From JAABPW01 sp037132275 (GTDB lineage Bacteria > Verrucomicrobiota > Kiritimatiellia > CAIKKV01 > CAITUY01), in NCBI GenBank assembly GCA_037132275.1, contig JBAXPK010000018.1:1-45906 (forward strand): a DNA stretch of 45,906 nucleotides, given 5' to 3'. Below the pieces are notes generated by a model. It worked only from the letters and a program-made list of their open reading frames with translations, was not told the DNA's origin and did no database searches. Both the position numbers and the translations under genes were made by a program. This document shows, piece after piece, positions 16,838 to 25,670 of the stretch (position 1 is the stretch's first letter; the number at the start of each line of letters is the position of its first letter).

Positions 16838-17973
16838 AACACCTCCTGCAAGTCGGCGATCAATTCACCGACATCCTCAATGCCCACCGATAGTCGAACC
16901 AAGCGGTCATTGATCCCCAGACGCTCCCGGAGGGCGGGCTCCATATCGGCATGAGTTTGCACGGCAGGATAGGTGATCAGCGATTCCACCCCGCCCAGAC
17001 TTTCGGCAAACGTGAACACCTTGACTCCCGCCAAAACAGATGGAATACGGGCGGCATCATCCACCTCAAAAGAAATCATCCCACCATACCCACTGTGTTC
17101 ACGATCCAAAATGGTTCGTCCGGGGTGATTCGGCAGTCCAGGATAGTACACTCGGCGAACCCGCGGGTGTGAAGCGAGCCAGAGGGCGATGACACCGGCA
17201 TTATCCTGTTGTTGACGAAGTCGCAGGGGAAGTGTCTTGAGCCCCCTCAGAGTCAGCCAGGAATCCTGGGGTCCCAGCACACCACCAATGGCGTTCTGGT
17301 AAAATCCGATGCGATCCGAAAGTTCAGGATTTCCGGTCACCACAATCCCCGCAACCACATCATTGTGACCGGCCAGATACTTCGTGGCGCTGTAAACCAC
17401 AACGTCAGTGCCCAACGCCAGCGGTCGCTGGAAAACAGGAGTGAGAAATGTGTTATCAACGATCGTCAGAACGCCCTGCGCACGCGCCGCTTCGGCAATC
17501 GCTCGAAGATCCGAAATTTTGAGAAGCGGATTGGTGGGACTTTCCACGAAAAGAGCTTTTATGCCCGTCTTTTTCAATGCGATACGTACCGCCGCGATAT
17601 CCGAGGTATCCACATAGACCGCATCAATCCCGAGAGGACGGAACACCTTTTCAAAGAGACGAAACGTCCCGCCATAGAGATCTTCCGTCACTATAATGCG
17701 ATCCCCACCTTGAAAAAGATGGAGAACAGCATCAATGGCGGCCAAACCTGAGGCAAAAGCAAACCCCTTGTGCCCCCCTTCGGCCTTGGCCAGAGTTTCT
17801 TCTAAAACAAGCCGGGTTGGATTAACAGTTCGGGAATAATCAAATCCCGTCGACTGTCCAAGAGCGGGATGACCAAATGACGCCGTCTGGTAAATGGGTA
17901 CGGATATGGCTCCAGTTTTCGAATCAAACCTATTACCCGCCTGCGCCAATAAAGTTGTTAGTGCTTGACTCAT
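16834..17973 (-). CDS. Cys/Met-metabolism PLP enzyme (MetI/cystathionine gamma-synthase-like)
   Basis: A 379-residue paralogue of the next gene and the first gene of the sulfur operon. PLP lysine in SATKYLAGHND; other blocks are FDYSRTVNPTR, FASGLAAIDA and ESPTNPLLKISDL. The N-terminus (LAQAGNRFDSKTGAISVPIYQ, with a STGFDY block) resembles MetI-type cystathionine gamma-synthase/O-acetylhomoserine thiolyase. With its paralogue it could run transsulfuration in one direction or both. The ATG at 17973 is chosen over the upstream 17988 because AGGTGG is well placed before it. Promoter and operator candidates lie just upstream. Confidence 0.88.
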   Translation of the reverse strand: MSQALTTLLAQAGNRFDSKTGAISVPIYQTASFGHPALGQSTGFDYSRTVNPTRLVLEETLAKAEGGHKGFAFASGLAAIDAVLHLFQGGDRIIVTEDLYGGTFRLFEKVFRPLGIDAVYVDTSDIAAVRIALKKTGIKALFVESPTNPLLKISDLRAIAEAARAQGVLTIVDNTFLTPVFQRPLALGTDVVVYSATKYLAGHNDVVAGIVVTGNPELSDRIGFYQNAIGGVLGPQDSWLTLRGLKTLPLRLRQQQDNAGVIALWLASHPRVRRVYYPGLPNHPGRTILDREHSGYGGMISFEVDDAARIPSVLAGVKVFTFAESLGGVESLITYPAVQTHADMEPALRERLGINDRLVRLSVGIEDVGELIADLQEVL

Positions 17974-17997
17974 TCTACACCACCTCACTTCTATATA

Positions 17998-18014
17998 TAT
18001 CGACTAAACTGATA
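17998..18014. promoter_or_regulatory. Candidate operator over the cys-operon start site
   Basis: TATC-(9)-GATA, a partial inverted repeat that covers the predicted transcription start of the sulfur operon. It lies between the operon and the divergent Rrf2 gene, the natural place for the regulator to bind. The match to any known Rrf2 box is loose, so this is a guess from position and symmetry. Confidence 0.35.
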
Positions 18015-18017
18015 GAC

Positions 18018-18045
18018 ATCATATAATATAAAAAACCAATGTCAA
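18018..18045 (-). promoter_or_regulatory. Sigma-70 promoter of the sulfur assimilation operon
   Basis: On the minus strand a perfect TTGACA (18040-18045) is followed after 16 bases by TATGAT (18018-18023). The start codon of the first gene (17973) is about 45 bases below. The region is markedly AT-rich compared with its surroundings. Confidence 0.7.
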
Positions 18046-18151
18046 TAGATATAAAGAATAGTTTTTTACTTTACCGTTATATTTACGCCTGATACTCTAC
18101 TTAACAACTTCTGAATCCGCAGATTAGTCTAGCCATGCCGAGAGGGACACA

Positions 18152-18595
18152 ATGAAAATATCGACCAAGGGAAGATACGGTTTACGAATCCTTCTTGATC
18201 TTGCCACTCATCAAGATAAAGGGCCTGTGAATCTGAGTGACATTTCCAAGCGACAGGATATATCTGAAAAATATCTCTGGCAGGTCATCAATCTCGCAAA
18301 AGCATCAGGTCTGGTGACATCGACGCGTGGGCCGAAAGGTGGCTATAGTGTGGCCAAGCCGCCAGATCAGATTACTATTCTTGATATCATTTCGGCATTA
18401 GAGGGTCCGGTAACGCTGGTTGATTGTCTGGATAAATCAGAACTATGCAACCGCAGTTCAGCATGTGTAACCCGTGAGGTTTGGGCTCAAATCGAGGATT
18501 CCCTCAAGAAAACGATGACGGGTATCACGCTGCAGGAGCTGGTCGAGAAACAGCAGGCTCGCGAGCCGGGAAAATCATTCAACTACATGATTTAA
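18152..18595 (+). CDS. Rrf2-family transcriptional regulator with three-cysteine motif
   Basis: A 147-residue winged-helix regulator. The N-terminal KISTKGRYGLRILLDLA block, a recognition helix around SEKYLWQVINLAKASGLV and the wing TRGPKGGYSVAKP are typical of Rrf2/IscR/CymR proteins. Three cysteines (C92, C99, C105) sit where IscR carries its Fe-S ligands; the first spacing is 6 rather than the 5 residues of IscR. CymR-type cysteine regulators work without a cluster, so the three cysteines suggest an iron-sulfur or redox input. The gene is divergent from the sulfur operon, with 178 bases between, and most likely controls it. Its own promoter is not clear; a GATACT at 18091-18096 may be its -10 box. 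Confidence 0.88.
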   Translation: MKISTKGRYGLRILLDLATHQDKGPVNLSDISKRQDISEKYLWQVINLAKASGLVTSTRGPKGGYSVAKPPDQITILDIISALEGPVTLVDCLDKSELCNRSSACVTREVWAQIEDSLKKTMTGITLQELVEKQQAREPGKSFNYMI

Positions 18596-18613
18596 TATCC
18601 ACAACTCCCCCGC

Positions 18614-20059
18614 CTACCTCACTACGCGTTCCATCCCAAACAGGACAATTCGCAGGGTGCGAAGCAAGATACGGAGGTCAAGCGCCATGGATAAATTCTG
18701 TAGATAGTAGAGATCGTATTCAAGCTTGGAACGCGCATCCTCGATGGTCGCGCCGTAGGGATAACGGATCTGCGCCCAACCGGTGAGTCCGGGAAGCAGA
18801 TTCTCACGCTCCCGATAGTACGGAACCACCTTCTCCAGCTTTTCCACCAATTCGGGGCGCTCAGGGCGCGGACCCACCAGGCTCATCTCTCCCTTCAGGA
18901 CATTCCATAACTGGGGCAATTCATCCAGACGATACTTCCGCAACGACCTGCCGGCCCATGTGATTCTTGAATCATTCACCGGCGACCACACCGCCCCGTC
19001 CTTCAACTCCGCCCCCGGCCGCATCGTCCGGAACTTGAATATTTTGAATATCCGCCCAAACCGGCCCACACGCTCCTGCATGTAAAAAACCGGACTGCGG
19101 GGTTCCGAAAGCTTGACGATCAAGGCCACCATGACCCCCAGATAAATCACCACAGGGGACATCAGAATAATTAAAAATATATCCGCAATCCTCTTAAAAC
19201 GCATAGCCATCGGAGTAACATGCCCCTGACTGGCGTGCATCAGCCAGTGTTCATCCACGAGGGTTAACGGCACTTTCCCGCAATACACCTCAGCCACATT
19301 CAAGGGCGAGAGCACAGACACCCCCTCAAAACGAAGCCGCCTCATTTGCGGATATACGCCCGCCAGTTCCTCTTCTCGTTCAACCGCCACCAACAGCACA
19401 TCACAATTCAGCATCCGCACGGTCGCCGCCACATGGGCCGGGCTGCAATGAATGATGCTGCCCTCCCCTGCGTTGGAATGCCCTTGCGACAAAACACCCG
19501 GTTCACTACTCAGGTGTTTTTGTCCCTGCTCAATTTGGATCATAGCCACAACTTTATGTTTCGGGCGCAGATCGAAATCCTGAACCAGCGCCCTATCCGC
19601 CTTGGCGCGGGAGCCTGTCCCCAGGATGGCGACCCGATAGGCCAGGGGGTCTTTCCTGAATAAATAATGATAAATCAGCAGCCTCAACGTCAGCCATAAA
19701 AAGGAATACACCCCTACCGCCAATGCGAGAACACCGCGGCCTAGAATGGCATTCAACCAAGCATAGGACGTGATACTAACCACCAGAATGGCCATGGTCA
19801 TTGAAAAGACCCAGTTAACCGCCATATTGAAACGGGACAGCCTAAGCTCCAATCCATAACTGCCGGTTATATAATTGGAAGCCAGCACGGCCACGGCGAG
19901 ATAGAACCAACCGGAAATGTAGGTGTCAATATGGCTGATGAACTCTTCCGGACCCAGCCGGATGGCCACCCCGGCAATCACCCCGACAATCAGACACAAG
20001 GCATCTAGCGCCCCAAGCCAGATCATCTGTTTTTGCAGGTAACTCCTGTGGGCTGCCAT
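18614..20059 (-). CDS. Exopolysaccharide polyprenyl glycosylphosphotransferase
   Basis: A 481-residue initiating sugar-phosphate transferase of the WcaJ/WbaP type. Four to five hydrophobic helices fill residues 10-130, a soluble middle part follows (binding-fold-like, with YRVAILGTGSRAKADRALV), and the catalytic C-terminal domain begins near MRFKRIADIFLIILMSPVV. Core motifs PVFYMQERVGRFG, FKFRTM, RKYRLDELPQLWNVL and GEMSLVGPRPERPE are intact, as is LPGLTGWAQI. It would place the first sugar phosphate on undecaprenyl phosphate at the inner membrane. It lies 8 bases below the Wzc-like gene. The sugar cannot be told. No glycosyltransferases, flippase or polymerase are in the window, so the rest of the pathway is elsewhere. 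Confidence 0.92.
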   Translation of the reverse strand: MAAHRSYLQKQMIWLGALDALCLIVGVIAGVAIRLGPEEFISHIDTYISGWFYLAVAVLASNYITGSYGLELRLSRFNMAVNWVFSMTMAILVVSITSYAWLNAILGRGVLALAVGVYSFLWLTLRLLIYHYLFRKDPLAYRVAILGTGSRAKADRALVQDFDLRPKHKVVAMIQIEQGQKHLSSEPGVLSQGHSNAGEGSIIHCSPAHVAATVRMLNCDVLLVAVEREEELAGVYPQMRRLRFEGVSVLSPLNVAEVYCGKVPLTLVDEHWLMHASQGHVTPMAMRFKRIADIFLIILMSPVVIYLGVMVALIVKLSEPRSPVFYMQERVGRFGRIFKIFKFRTMRPGAELKDGAVWSPVNDSRITWAGRSLRKYRLDELPQLWNVLKGEMSLVGPRPERPELVEKLEKVVPYYRERENLLPGLTGWAQIRYPYGATIEDARSKLEYDLYYLQNLSMALDLRILLRTLRIVLFGMERVVR

Positions 20060-20067
20060 AGTGTTGT

Positions 20068-22347
20068 CTACTCCGAAGGTAGGAACGTCTTCCTGATCCA
20101 GCGGGCTGCTACCCGGCGCATGTTACTCCAGGGACCCATGGGCGCCCGGCGACCATGCTCGTCATACAGGTCATAATTATAGCCGTATCGGTACGCATAA
20201 CTGTAATAGGCATAATTCGGATACTGGTAGGCATAATACAAACTGCTGATCCGATGCATCTCAATGCTGTTGACGATCATCCCAATGATGTGAACATCCC
20301 CCAGCATATCAAGCGAATACTTGATGGTGGGCTTGGAGGTGCGGTTGGCGTGCGACACATAGATCACACAAACCAACGGGCAGGCCGCCAGAATCACGGT
20401 ATCGGTCACGCGCAACACGGGAGCCGTATCCATGAGGATGTAATCATATTGATCCAGTACCGGCCCGAAAAACTCCTCCAAATCGATCGAATGCAACAAC
20501 TCCGATGTGTTCTTTTCAATGGATCCTGCCGGCGCAAACCAGAGGTTCTCATTCGTGGTCTTGACGATCACATCCGTTAAGGGCTTGTTCTCCTTCAACA
20601 CATCCACGATTCCAGGCGTCCGCTCAAGCTCAAATGACTTGTGCAACAGGCCGCGTCGAAGATCCATGTCCAGCAAGAGCACCTTTTTCCCGGTCTTGGC
20701 GATCATGATGGACAGGTTGAGCGTGGTGAGTGTTTTCCCCTCCTTTGAATCCGCGCTTGTAAGCAAAATCACTTTCTTCCCCGCTTTTTCCACCGCTGAA
20801 AGCACATTGGTGCGCAGCGCCCGGTACGCCTCCGCCGCACCGGACCGGTGTTGGTCGCTCACAATCGGACGCACCCGGTCGGTTAAATCCCCATGCACCC
20901 AGAACGGCACCCCCCCCAGAAACGGAACCCCAATGGACGCCTCGACATCGGTCACGGATTGAACTTTGTCGTCCATAAAAAAGGCCAACATGGCCAACCC
21001 TAAACCACTCCCCAACCCGCCTACCAGTGCGGCCAGAAGAATCTTGAACGGATCCGGCCAAGTCGGCTTATCAGCCGTTTTAATCGGTCGCGTCTGGATA
21101 AAATGCTCCCCCTTGATCTCCTGATCCACCTTGAGATCATTCAGTTTGGCCTGAAGCTGGTTGGCCGATCCTTCCAGTCGCACCACCGCCGCCTGAAGTT
21201 GCCGGAGTTCGGATGTCTTCTTGCTTGCCATGAGGTAAGAATTCCGCCAGCGTCGCTGTGCCTCTTCCAAGGCATCCACTTGATAAGTGATCGCCGACAT
21301 CCTCTCTTTCACCTTGGAGTATTCGAGGTCAGCCTGAAGTTGGATGTCCTTACGCAACGTCGCAATCTCTTCGTCCAGCGACCTCAGCTTGGGATTCTCC
21401 TCCTGAGTATAGACCGCCAATTCTTTCCGCTGCTGCTCCAGTCGGGTCAGTTTTAACCGCTCATCCTGCCAGACATGACCATCATCGGAGGCCACCCCGT
21501 CAGACCGAAGGGACAAAAGGGAGGATGACGACTCCGCATTGGTCGCCATCCCCACCGGGGTAATCAAACCCGTGGCTCTTGTCAGGGAGAGGGCCGACTG
21601 GATCATCTCCAGGGATTGCCCTTTCAGCCGGGGATACTGCACCTCCAGCATCCATTTCTCGGTATTCAACTGCTGCTGACGCCCGACCAGTTGATTCAGA
21701 TAGCCCAGTTCAACGCGCCCCTTCTCCTGGACATACTCCATCTGGTTCACCCGCTGGAACTCAATCACCTCATCCTCAGCCGCCCGGATCTGATCCCGAA
21801 GCCGGGTTAATTCATCCTCCAGTAAGCGAGTGGCTGAACCGTAGGATTCCCCCTTAATCAGTTCCCGCTGCACCTGAAATTGCCGAATGGCCTCAGCGAG
21901 ATAGGCCCGAGCATAAGCAGGATGCGAGTTGAGTATGGAGAGTTCCAGGGAAATATTATTTAGCACAACACCCCTCTCCGTACCCCTTGCCTGCTTGGTC
22001 ACGAAAACCGGGGTCAACTCCGTCACCGATCCGCCCAGACGCTTCAACCAGAGGGGCGTCAACTTCTCCACAATCCGGTTTTGAAACTCTTCACTCTGCA
22101 ACAGGGCTATATGCGTCTGGCTCTGGGACCAGCGGTAGTTCTGGGACTCAATCTGGGTAGAGGGATCGCGATAGATCATCACCCCGGCCGTGGTGTCATA
22201 TTGCTTGGGCGCAAACTGCAGATAGAAAACCCCGCCCAACATGCAGTACAGGAAACTGATGACAATCAGTTTCCATCGAAACACCAGGATCCCGATATAA
22301 ATACGCGGATCCACTTTTTTCTGCTCAAAACTGTCAGAAGGAGGCAT
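20068..22347 (-). CDS. Wzc-like polysaccharide co-polymerase with tyrosine autokinase domain
   Basis: A 759-residue inner-membrane protein combining a Wzz chain-length domain and a BY-kinase. Transmembrane helices lie near 25-45 and 433-457 and bracket a long periplasmic part with coiled coil (about 155-245 and 295-415). The kinase has Walker A SADSKEGKT (531-539), A' LLLDMDLRRG (557-566) and Walker B ILMDTAP (637-643). The A motif has KEGKT where PGEGKS/T is usual. A tail at 704-728 holds 13 tyrosines in 25 residues, the expected autophosphorylation cluster. It would couple kinase cycles to polymer length and export through the Wza-like protein encoded just upstream in the same operon. Confidence 0.92.
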   Translation of the reverse strand: MPPSDSFEQKKVDPRIYIGILVFRWKLIVISFLYCMLGGVFYLQFAPKQYDTTAGVMIYRDPSTQIESQNYRWSQSQTHIALLQSEEFQNRIVEKLTPLWLKRLGGSVTELTPVFVTKQARGTERGVVLNNISLELSILNSHPAYARAYLAEAIRQFQVQRELIKGESYGSATRLLEDELTRLRDQIRAAEDEVIEFQRVNQMEYVQEKGRVELGYLNQLVGRQQQLNTEKWMLEVQYPRLKGQSLEMIQSALSLTRATGLITPVGMATNAESSSSLLSLRSDGVASDDGHVWQDERLKLTRLEQQRKELAVYTQEENPKLRSLDEEIATLRKDIQLQADLEYSKVKERMSAITYQVDALEEAQRRWRNSYLMASKKTSELRQLQAAVVRLEGSANQLQAKLNDLKVDQEIKGEHFIQTRPIKTADKPTWPDPFKILLAALVGGLGSGLGLAMLAFFMDDKVQSVTDVEASIGVPFLGGVPFWVHGDLTDRVRPIVSDQHRSGAAEAYRALRTNVLSAVEKAGKKVILLTSADSKEGKTLTTLNLSIMIAKTGKKVLLLDMDLRRGLLHKSFELERTPGIVDVLKENKPLTDVIVKTTNENLWFAPAGSIEKNTSELLHSIDLEEFFGPVLDQYDYILMDTAPVLRVTDTVILAACPLVCVIYVSHANRTSKPTIKYSLDMLGDVHIIGMIVNSIEMHRISSLYYAYQYPNYAYYSYAYRYGYNYDLYDEHGRRAPMGPWSNMRRVAARWIRKTFLPSE

Positions 22348-22371
22348 AGGGAAAAGCCGTTATTATTACAA

Positions 22372-23760
22372 TTACAGAAACGATATCGAGCGGGTGGGAA
22401 CCACGATGCGGTCGCCTGTTTCAAGGATCATATCGTCCTCAGGCGTGCCATTTTTCATCAGGAGTTCCCCGTTCACAATGAAGGTCTTTTCGCTTCCGTC
22501 CTTGTTTCGGCGAACAATCGATATCTTATCGGCGCGGGCAAATCGAGGTAACCCTCCGATCTTGAACAAAAGATACATCAGGGTGCAGGGCTCATTCTCG
22601 GCAAACTCAACCACCCCGCGCCGGGGCACTTCACCCAGCACGACAACTCGCTTATTGCCCACTCCCGCCGTAGGCGACTGCCCTCCGGACGTGTCCATGG
22701 CAGGCGTGAACACATACGCCAGATCATCGTTCCGCAGAAACACATCAGGCACTTTCAACTGGCCCGCCTCTGTCATCAAGGAGTACACATCCCCCTCCGC
22801 CGCCGGTCCGAACGGACTCTTTACGCCGCCGCGAATCACCTTCACCCGGCTGTTTTCACGATTTCCGCGCAACCCGCCTGCCCGGCGCAACGCCTCGCTT
22901 AAGGAGATGGTCGAGCCGGGGCCGATCTTGATATCGCCCGGCATCTGCACATTTCCCTGCACCCCGATCCGATCATACGAGGCCTTGGCCAGTTTCACCG
23001 AAACCGTCGCATTCTTCAGATAACGCCCCTCCAGCACCCGCTTGAGTTCAGCCTCAGCCTGCTGAATACTCATATCGGGCAGAAACACCATCCCCACATA
23101 TCCAAAATCGATGGCCGACGCATCACTGACCACATACCTCCCATTCAAGCTGGGATCCTCGCTCACCGACACCCACAATATGGAGTCGGGCTGAATGGTA
23201 GGAATAGTGGGCGTGGCGGCTCTCGGCGCAGGAAGTTTCACAGACCCATTCGTTACCGCGAGGGAAACAGCGCTATCCGAACTCGCCTCCACTACCTCCT
23301 GAATCACAACGGGAGGGGGACGGGAGGAAGAGGGCAACGACGTTTGCGACACGGACACCACCCCGTCGGGGGTCACCGTCACTGTCGTTGGGGCGGATAT
23401 CAAAACAGAGGGTGGAGGTTTCACTGAAACCGGCTTGACCACCGACGTTACAGGCGATACTGACACGGTCCCGCCTGGAGATACCGATACAGCCATTGGG
23501 GCGGGTATTGAAACGGAGGGGGGCGGCTTTACCGAAACCGGTGCCACAGGTTGACTCGCTTCGACCAAAACTGGCATTTCCCCTGCAGGGATGGAATCCT
23601 GCATGGCGTCCGCTAGAATGCCAGACACGTAATCATCTTCAGGAGAAGAGGTAACGCAACCCGACAACAAGAGGAAGGAAAAGACCAGAAGACAGCCCAC
23701 CCCCTTTGAAAAAGTCAAGACATCCCCCCTTTTGCTATGCTTGATCAAGGCCATATTCAT
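22372..23760 (-). CDS. Wza-like polysaccharide export lipoprotein
   Basis: A 462-residue export protein. A lipobox LLSGC puts the lipidated cysteine at residue 35 of the chosen start. Residues about 60-170 are a Pro/Val/Ser-rich linker with a 29-residue tandem repeat (74-102 and 110-138). Then come a Poly_export domain (DSILWVSVSEDPSLNGRYVV and on to LKRVLEGRYLKNATVSV) and SLBB-like beta-grasp segments (VQGNVQMPGDI..., VLGEVPRRGVVEF...). It would form the outer-membrane exit channel. The start is uncertain: an upstream GTG at 23856 lies in the predicted -10 box and is unlikely; ATG at 23760 or 23754 remain, without a clear ribosome site, and a TTG further in has a better one. Confidence 0.86.
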   Translation of the reverse strand: MNMALIKHSKRGDVLTFSKGVGCLLVFSFLLLSGCVTSSPEDDYVSGILADAMQDSIPAGEMPVLVEASQPVAPVSVKPPPSVSIPAPMAVSVSPGGTVSVSPVTSVVKPVSVKPPPSVLISAPTTVTVTPDGVVSVSQTSLPSSSRPPPVVIQEVVEASSDSAVSLAVTNGSVKLPAPRAATPTIPTIQPDSILWVSVSEDPSLNGRYVVSDASAIDFGYVGMVFLPDMSIQQAEAELKRVLEGRYLKNATVSVKLAKASYDRIGVQGNVQMPGDIKIGPGSTISLSEALRRAGGLRGNRENSRVKVIRGGVKSPFGPAAEGDVYSLMTEAGQLKVPDVFLRNDDLAYVFTPAMDTSGGQSPTAGVGNKRVVVLGEVPRRGVVEFAENEPCTLMYLLFKIGGLPRFARADKISIVRRNKDGSEKTFIVNGELLMKNGTPEDDMILETGDRIVVPTRSISFL

Positions 23761-23855
23761 AAATAGATGGCTAACCCAAGCCAAACAAGGCACAAAAAAT
23801 GAGCCCAGTCCTACGCTGAACAATGAGTTCAAAAATCCATCAAGAATAATGTCCA

Positions 23856-23885
23856 CTTATACTCCTTTCACTTTCCTGTTGTCAA
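23856..23885 (-). promoter_or_regulatory. Promoter of the Wza-Wzc-glycosyltransferase operon
   Basis: Minus-strand TTGACA (23880-23885), 18-base spacer, TATAAG (23856-23861). A transcript would start near 23849 and give a leader of about 90 bases before 23760. Confidence 0.6.
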
Positions 23886-23934
23886 CGGGGAAAACGGAGG
23901 TTTTGGAATGTAATGGGTTGGATCCATCCAGAAC

Positions 23935-23964
23935 TCGACACTTCGACCATAACTCCGCTATATT
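23935..23964 (+). promoter_or_regulatory. Possible promoter of the subtilase gene
   Basis: TCGACA (23935-23940), an 18-base spacer and TATATT (23959-23964). The start would fall near 23971, right at the ATG of the subtilase gene, implying a leaderless message. Confidence 0.45.
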
Positions 23965-23971
23965 TAACGTC

Positions 23972-25447
23972 ATGCGATTCGCCTTACGCATTAATAATGT
24001 CATGATGATCACCCTCCTGATAACAGGCGCCTTATCAACATCGGCTTTCGAAATGCGGATGGCCTCTGATCGCCTGACGATACATGCTGAGAATATTCCG
24101 CTCCGTGACCTTCTTGCGCAGTTTCAAGAAACAGGGGTGCTGGTTGCCATGGATGACCGCATCAATCCCCTCGTGACTGCCAATTTTGAGAACCGCGAGA
24201 TCGGGGATGGCGTCAAAAGGCTGCTTGCCGACTGCGATTATGCCCTCACCTGGCAAACCATAGATGGACCCGCAGGAAAAATGCGTCGCATCGCCGAAAT
24301 CCTCGTTTACAAACCCGGAAACCGGCGTCCACTTACTCCCCTGCCCGCCACGTCTCCACAAACCCGGACGATCCACACCAATAACGTCAACTGTCTCAGA
24401 AATGAAATTCTCCTCCGTCTCAGGCCTGGAACCACCAAGGAGCAGTTTCTCGCCCTGCTTCTCGAAACCCGTACGACGGTTCTGGATGGTATTCCGGCCC
24501 TTGGCCTCTATCGGCTTCATTTCCCGCCTGACGCTGATCTCGCCGACCTCCTCAATACGCTCGCAAAGAATCCTCTGGTTGATCGCGCCGAACCGAATCT
24601 GGTCTATCGTTCTTTTTCCCCCGTCAAAAGCCAGGGTCAGGAAACGCCGGGGATCCTGCGGACACTCACAACGGCGGGAGTGGGCCCCTCGGTCGCCATC
24701 CTTGATTCAGGATTTTCCCCTTCCGAAGCCCTTGAAAAAGCGGTGGTTGCCACCCTGGACGCCACGACGCCGGGGCAGCCCATCTCGGATCCGGTGGGAC
24801 ATGGAACTCAAATGGCGTTCATCGCCTCTGGCGCCGTCACCCCGGATGGCGTTGATTCAACCCAGGATTCCCGTGCTGTTTCCATCATCCCGATACGCAC
24901 CATGGACGACAAAGGCATCACGTCCGGCTTCTCCCTGATGCAGAGCATGATCTTTGCCCTCGACCATGGGGCCCGCGTGATAAACATGAGTTGGGGCTCG
25001 GATGCGGATAGTGGGTTCTTTAACGAGGCCATGGGTTATACCCTGCAACGTGGAGCCGTACTTGTCGCCGCCGCCGGCAATGAACCGACGGGGCTTCCGT
25101 TGTATCCCGCCGCCCTCCCGGGAATCATCGCTGTGGCTGCCCTCGCCCCGGACGGGACGCTCTGGAATCAATCCAATTATGGCCCTTTCGTCAAACTCGC
25201 TGCGCCGGGTTTTGCTAACCTGCCAACTGGGTATAAGGGCCCTCCGGGCACCTATGGTGGAACCTCGATCGCGGCGGCCTACACAGCGCGGGTGATTGCC
25301 CAGTATTTCACCACCCATCCCGCCGCCAGTGCCACCGAAGCCATCGGCGCCCTCAATCAAGCCTTAACCCATAGCCCCACAGGGATCACTCACCCGGAGA
25401 TCCCCCACCTCGATAACAAGGCCGTTTCCGCCTTCTTGACCAAGTGA
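23972..25447 (+). CDS. Exported subtilisin-like (S8) serine protease with STN-like N-terminal domain
   Basis: A 491-residue protease. A signal peptide covers about 1-25 (hydrophobic VMMITLLITGALSTSA). Residues about 32-95 (LTIHAENIPLRDLLAQFQ, then VTANFENREIGDGVKRLL) look like a secretin/TonB short N-terminal (STN) domain. Residues about 143-212 resemble the propeptide-like domain seen before S8 catalytic domains (LLRLRPGTTKEQF to VDRAEPNLVYRSF). The catalytic triad is Asp245 (AILDSGF), His277 (GHGTQ) and Ser432 (GGTSIAAAY), with oxyanion Asn370. All are intact. The ATG at 23972 is chosen because it starts the signal peptide. It is divergent from the polysaccharide export operon, suggesting work at the cell surface or on matrix proteins; the target is unknown. 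Confidence 0.85.
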   Translation: MRFALRINNVMMITLLITGALSTSAFEMRMASDRLTIHAENIPLRDLLAQFQETGVLVAMDDRINPLVTANFENREIGDGVKRLLADCDYALTWQTIDGPAGKMRRIAEILVYKPGNRRPLTPLPATSPQTRTIHTNNVNCLRNEILLRLRPGTTKEQFLALLLETRTTVLDGIPALGLYRLHFPPDADLADLLNTLAKNPLVDRAEPNLVYRSFSPVKSQGQETPGILRTLTTAGVGPSVAILDSGFSPSEALEKAVVATLDATTPGQPISDPVGHGTQMAFIASGAVTPDGVDSTQDSRAVSIIPIRTMDDKGITSGFSLMQSMIFALDHGARVINMSWGSDADSGFFNEAMGYTLQRGAVLVAAAGNEPTGLPLYPAALPGIIAVAALAPDGTLWNQSNYGPFVKLAAPGFANLPTGYKGPPGTYGGTSIAAAYTARVIAQYFTTHPAASATEAIGALNQALTHSPTGITHPEIPHLDNKAVSAFLTK

Positions 25448-25516
25448 CGCACCAAAAATAACTAATTGTTACCTATACATTTGCAGGGAAATCGGGTAGT
25501 CTTTCAGGAAAGTTGG

Positions 25517-25546
25517 TTGACGAAGAAGCCGGTTTGGAGCTGTAAA
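25517..25546 (+). promoter_or_regulatory. Possible promoter with long leader for the RRM gene
   Basis: TTGACG (25517-25522), 18-base spacer, TGTAAA (25541-25546). The leader to the ATG at 25671 would be about 118 bases, as often seen for cold-shock-type messages. A GAGGAG ribosome site precedes the ATG. Apart from this, 25448-25670 holds no gene that I can support. Confidence 0.4.
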
Positions 25547-25670
25547 AAGTGTATCCAAAGCCCGCTCCATTTCGATCTTCCTCCTTAAATGGGTTCGAGT
25601 TGGACCCCTTTCCATAGGAGCCAGAAAGCAAAAGAACGGATCCGCGAGTCCTCAAAGAGGAGATCGAAAG

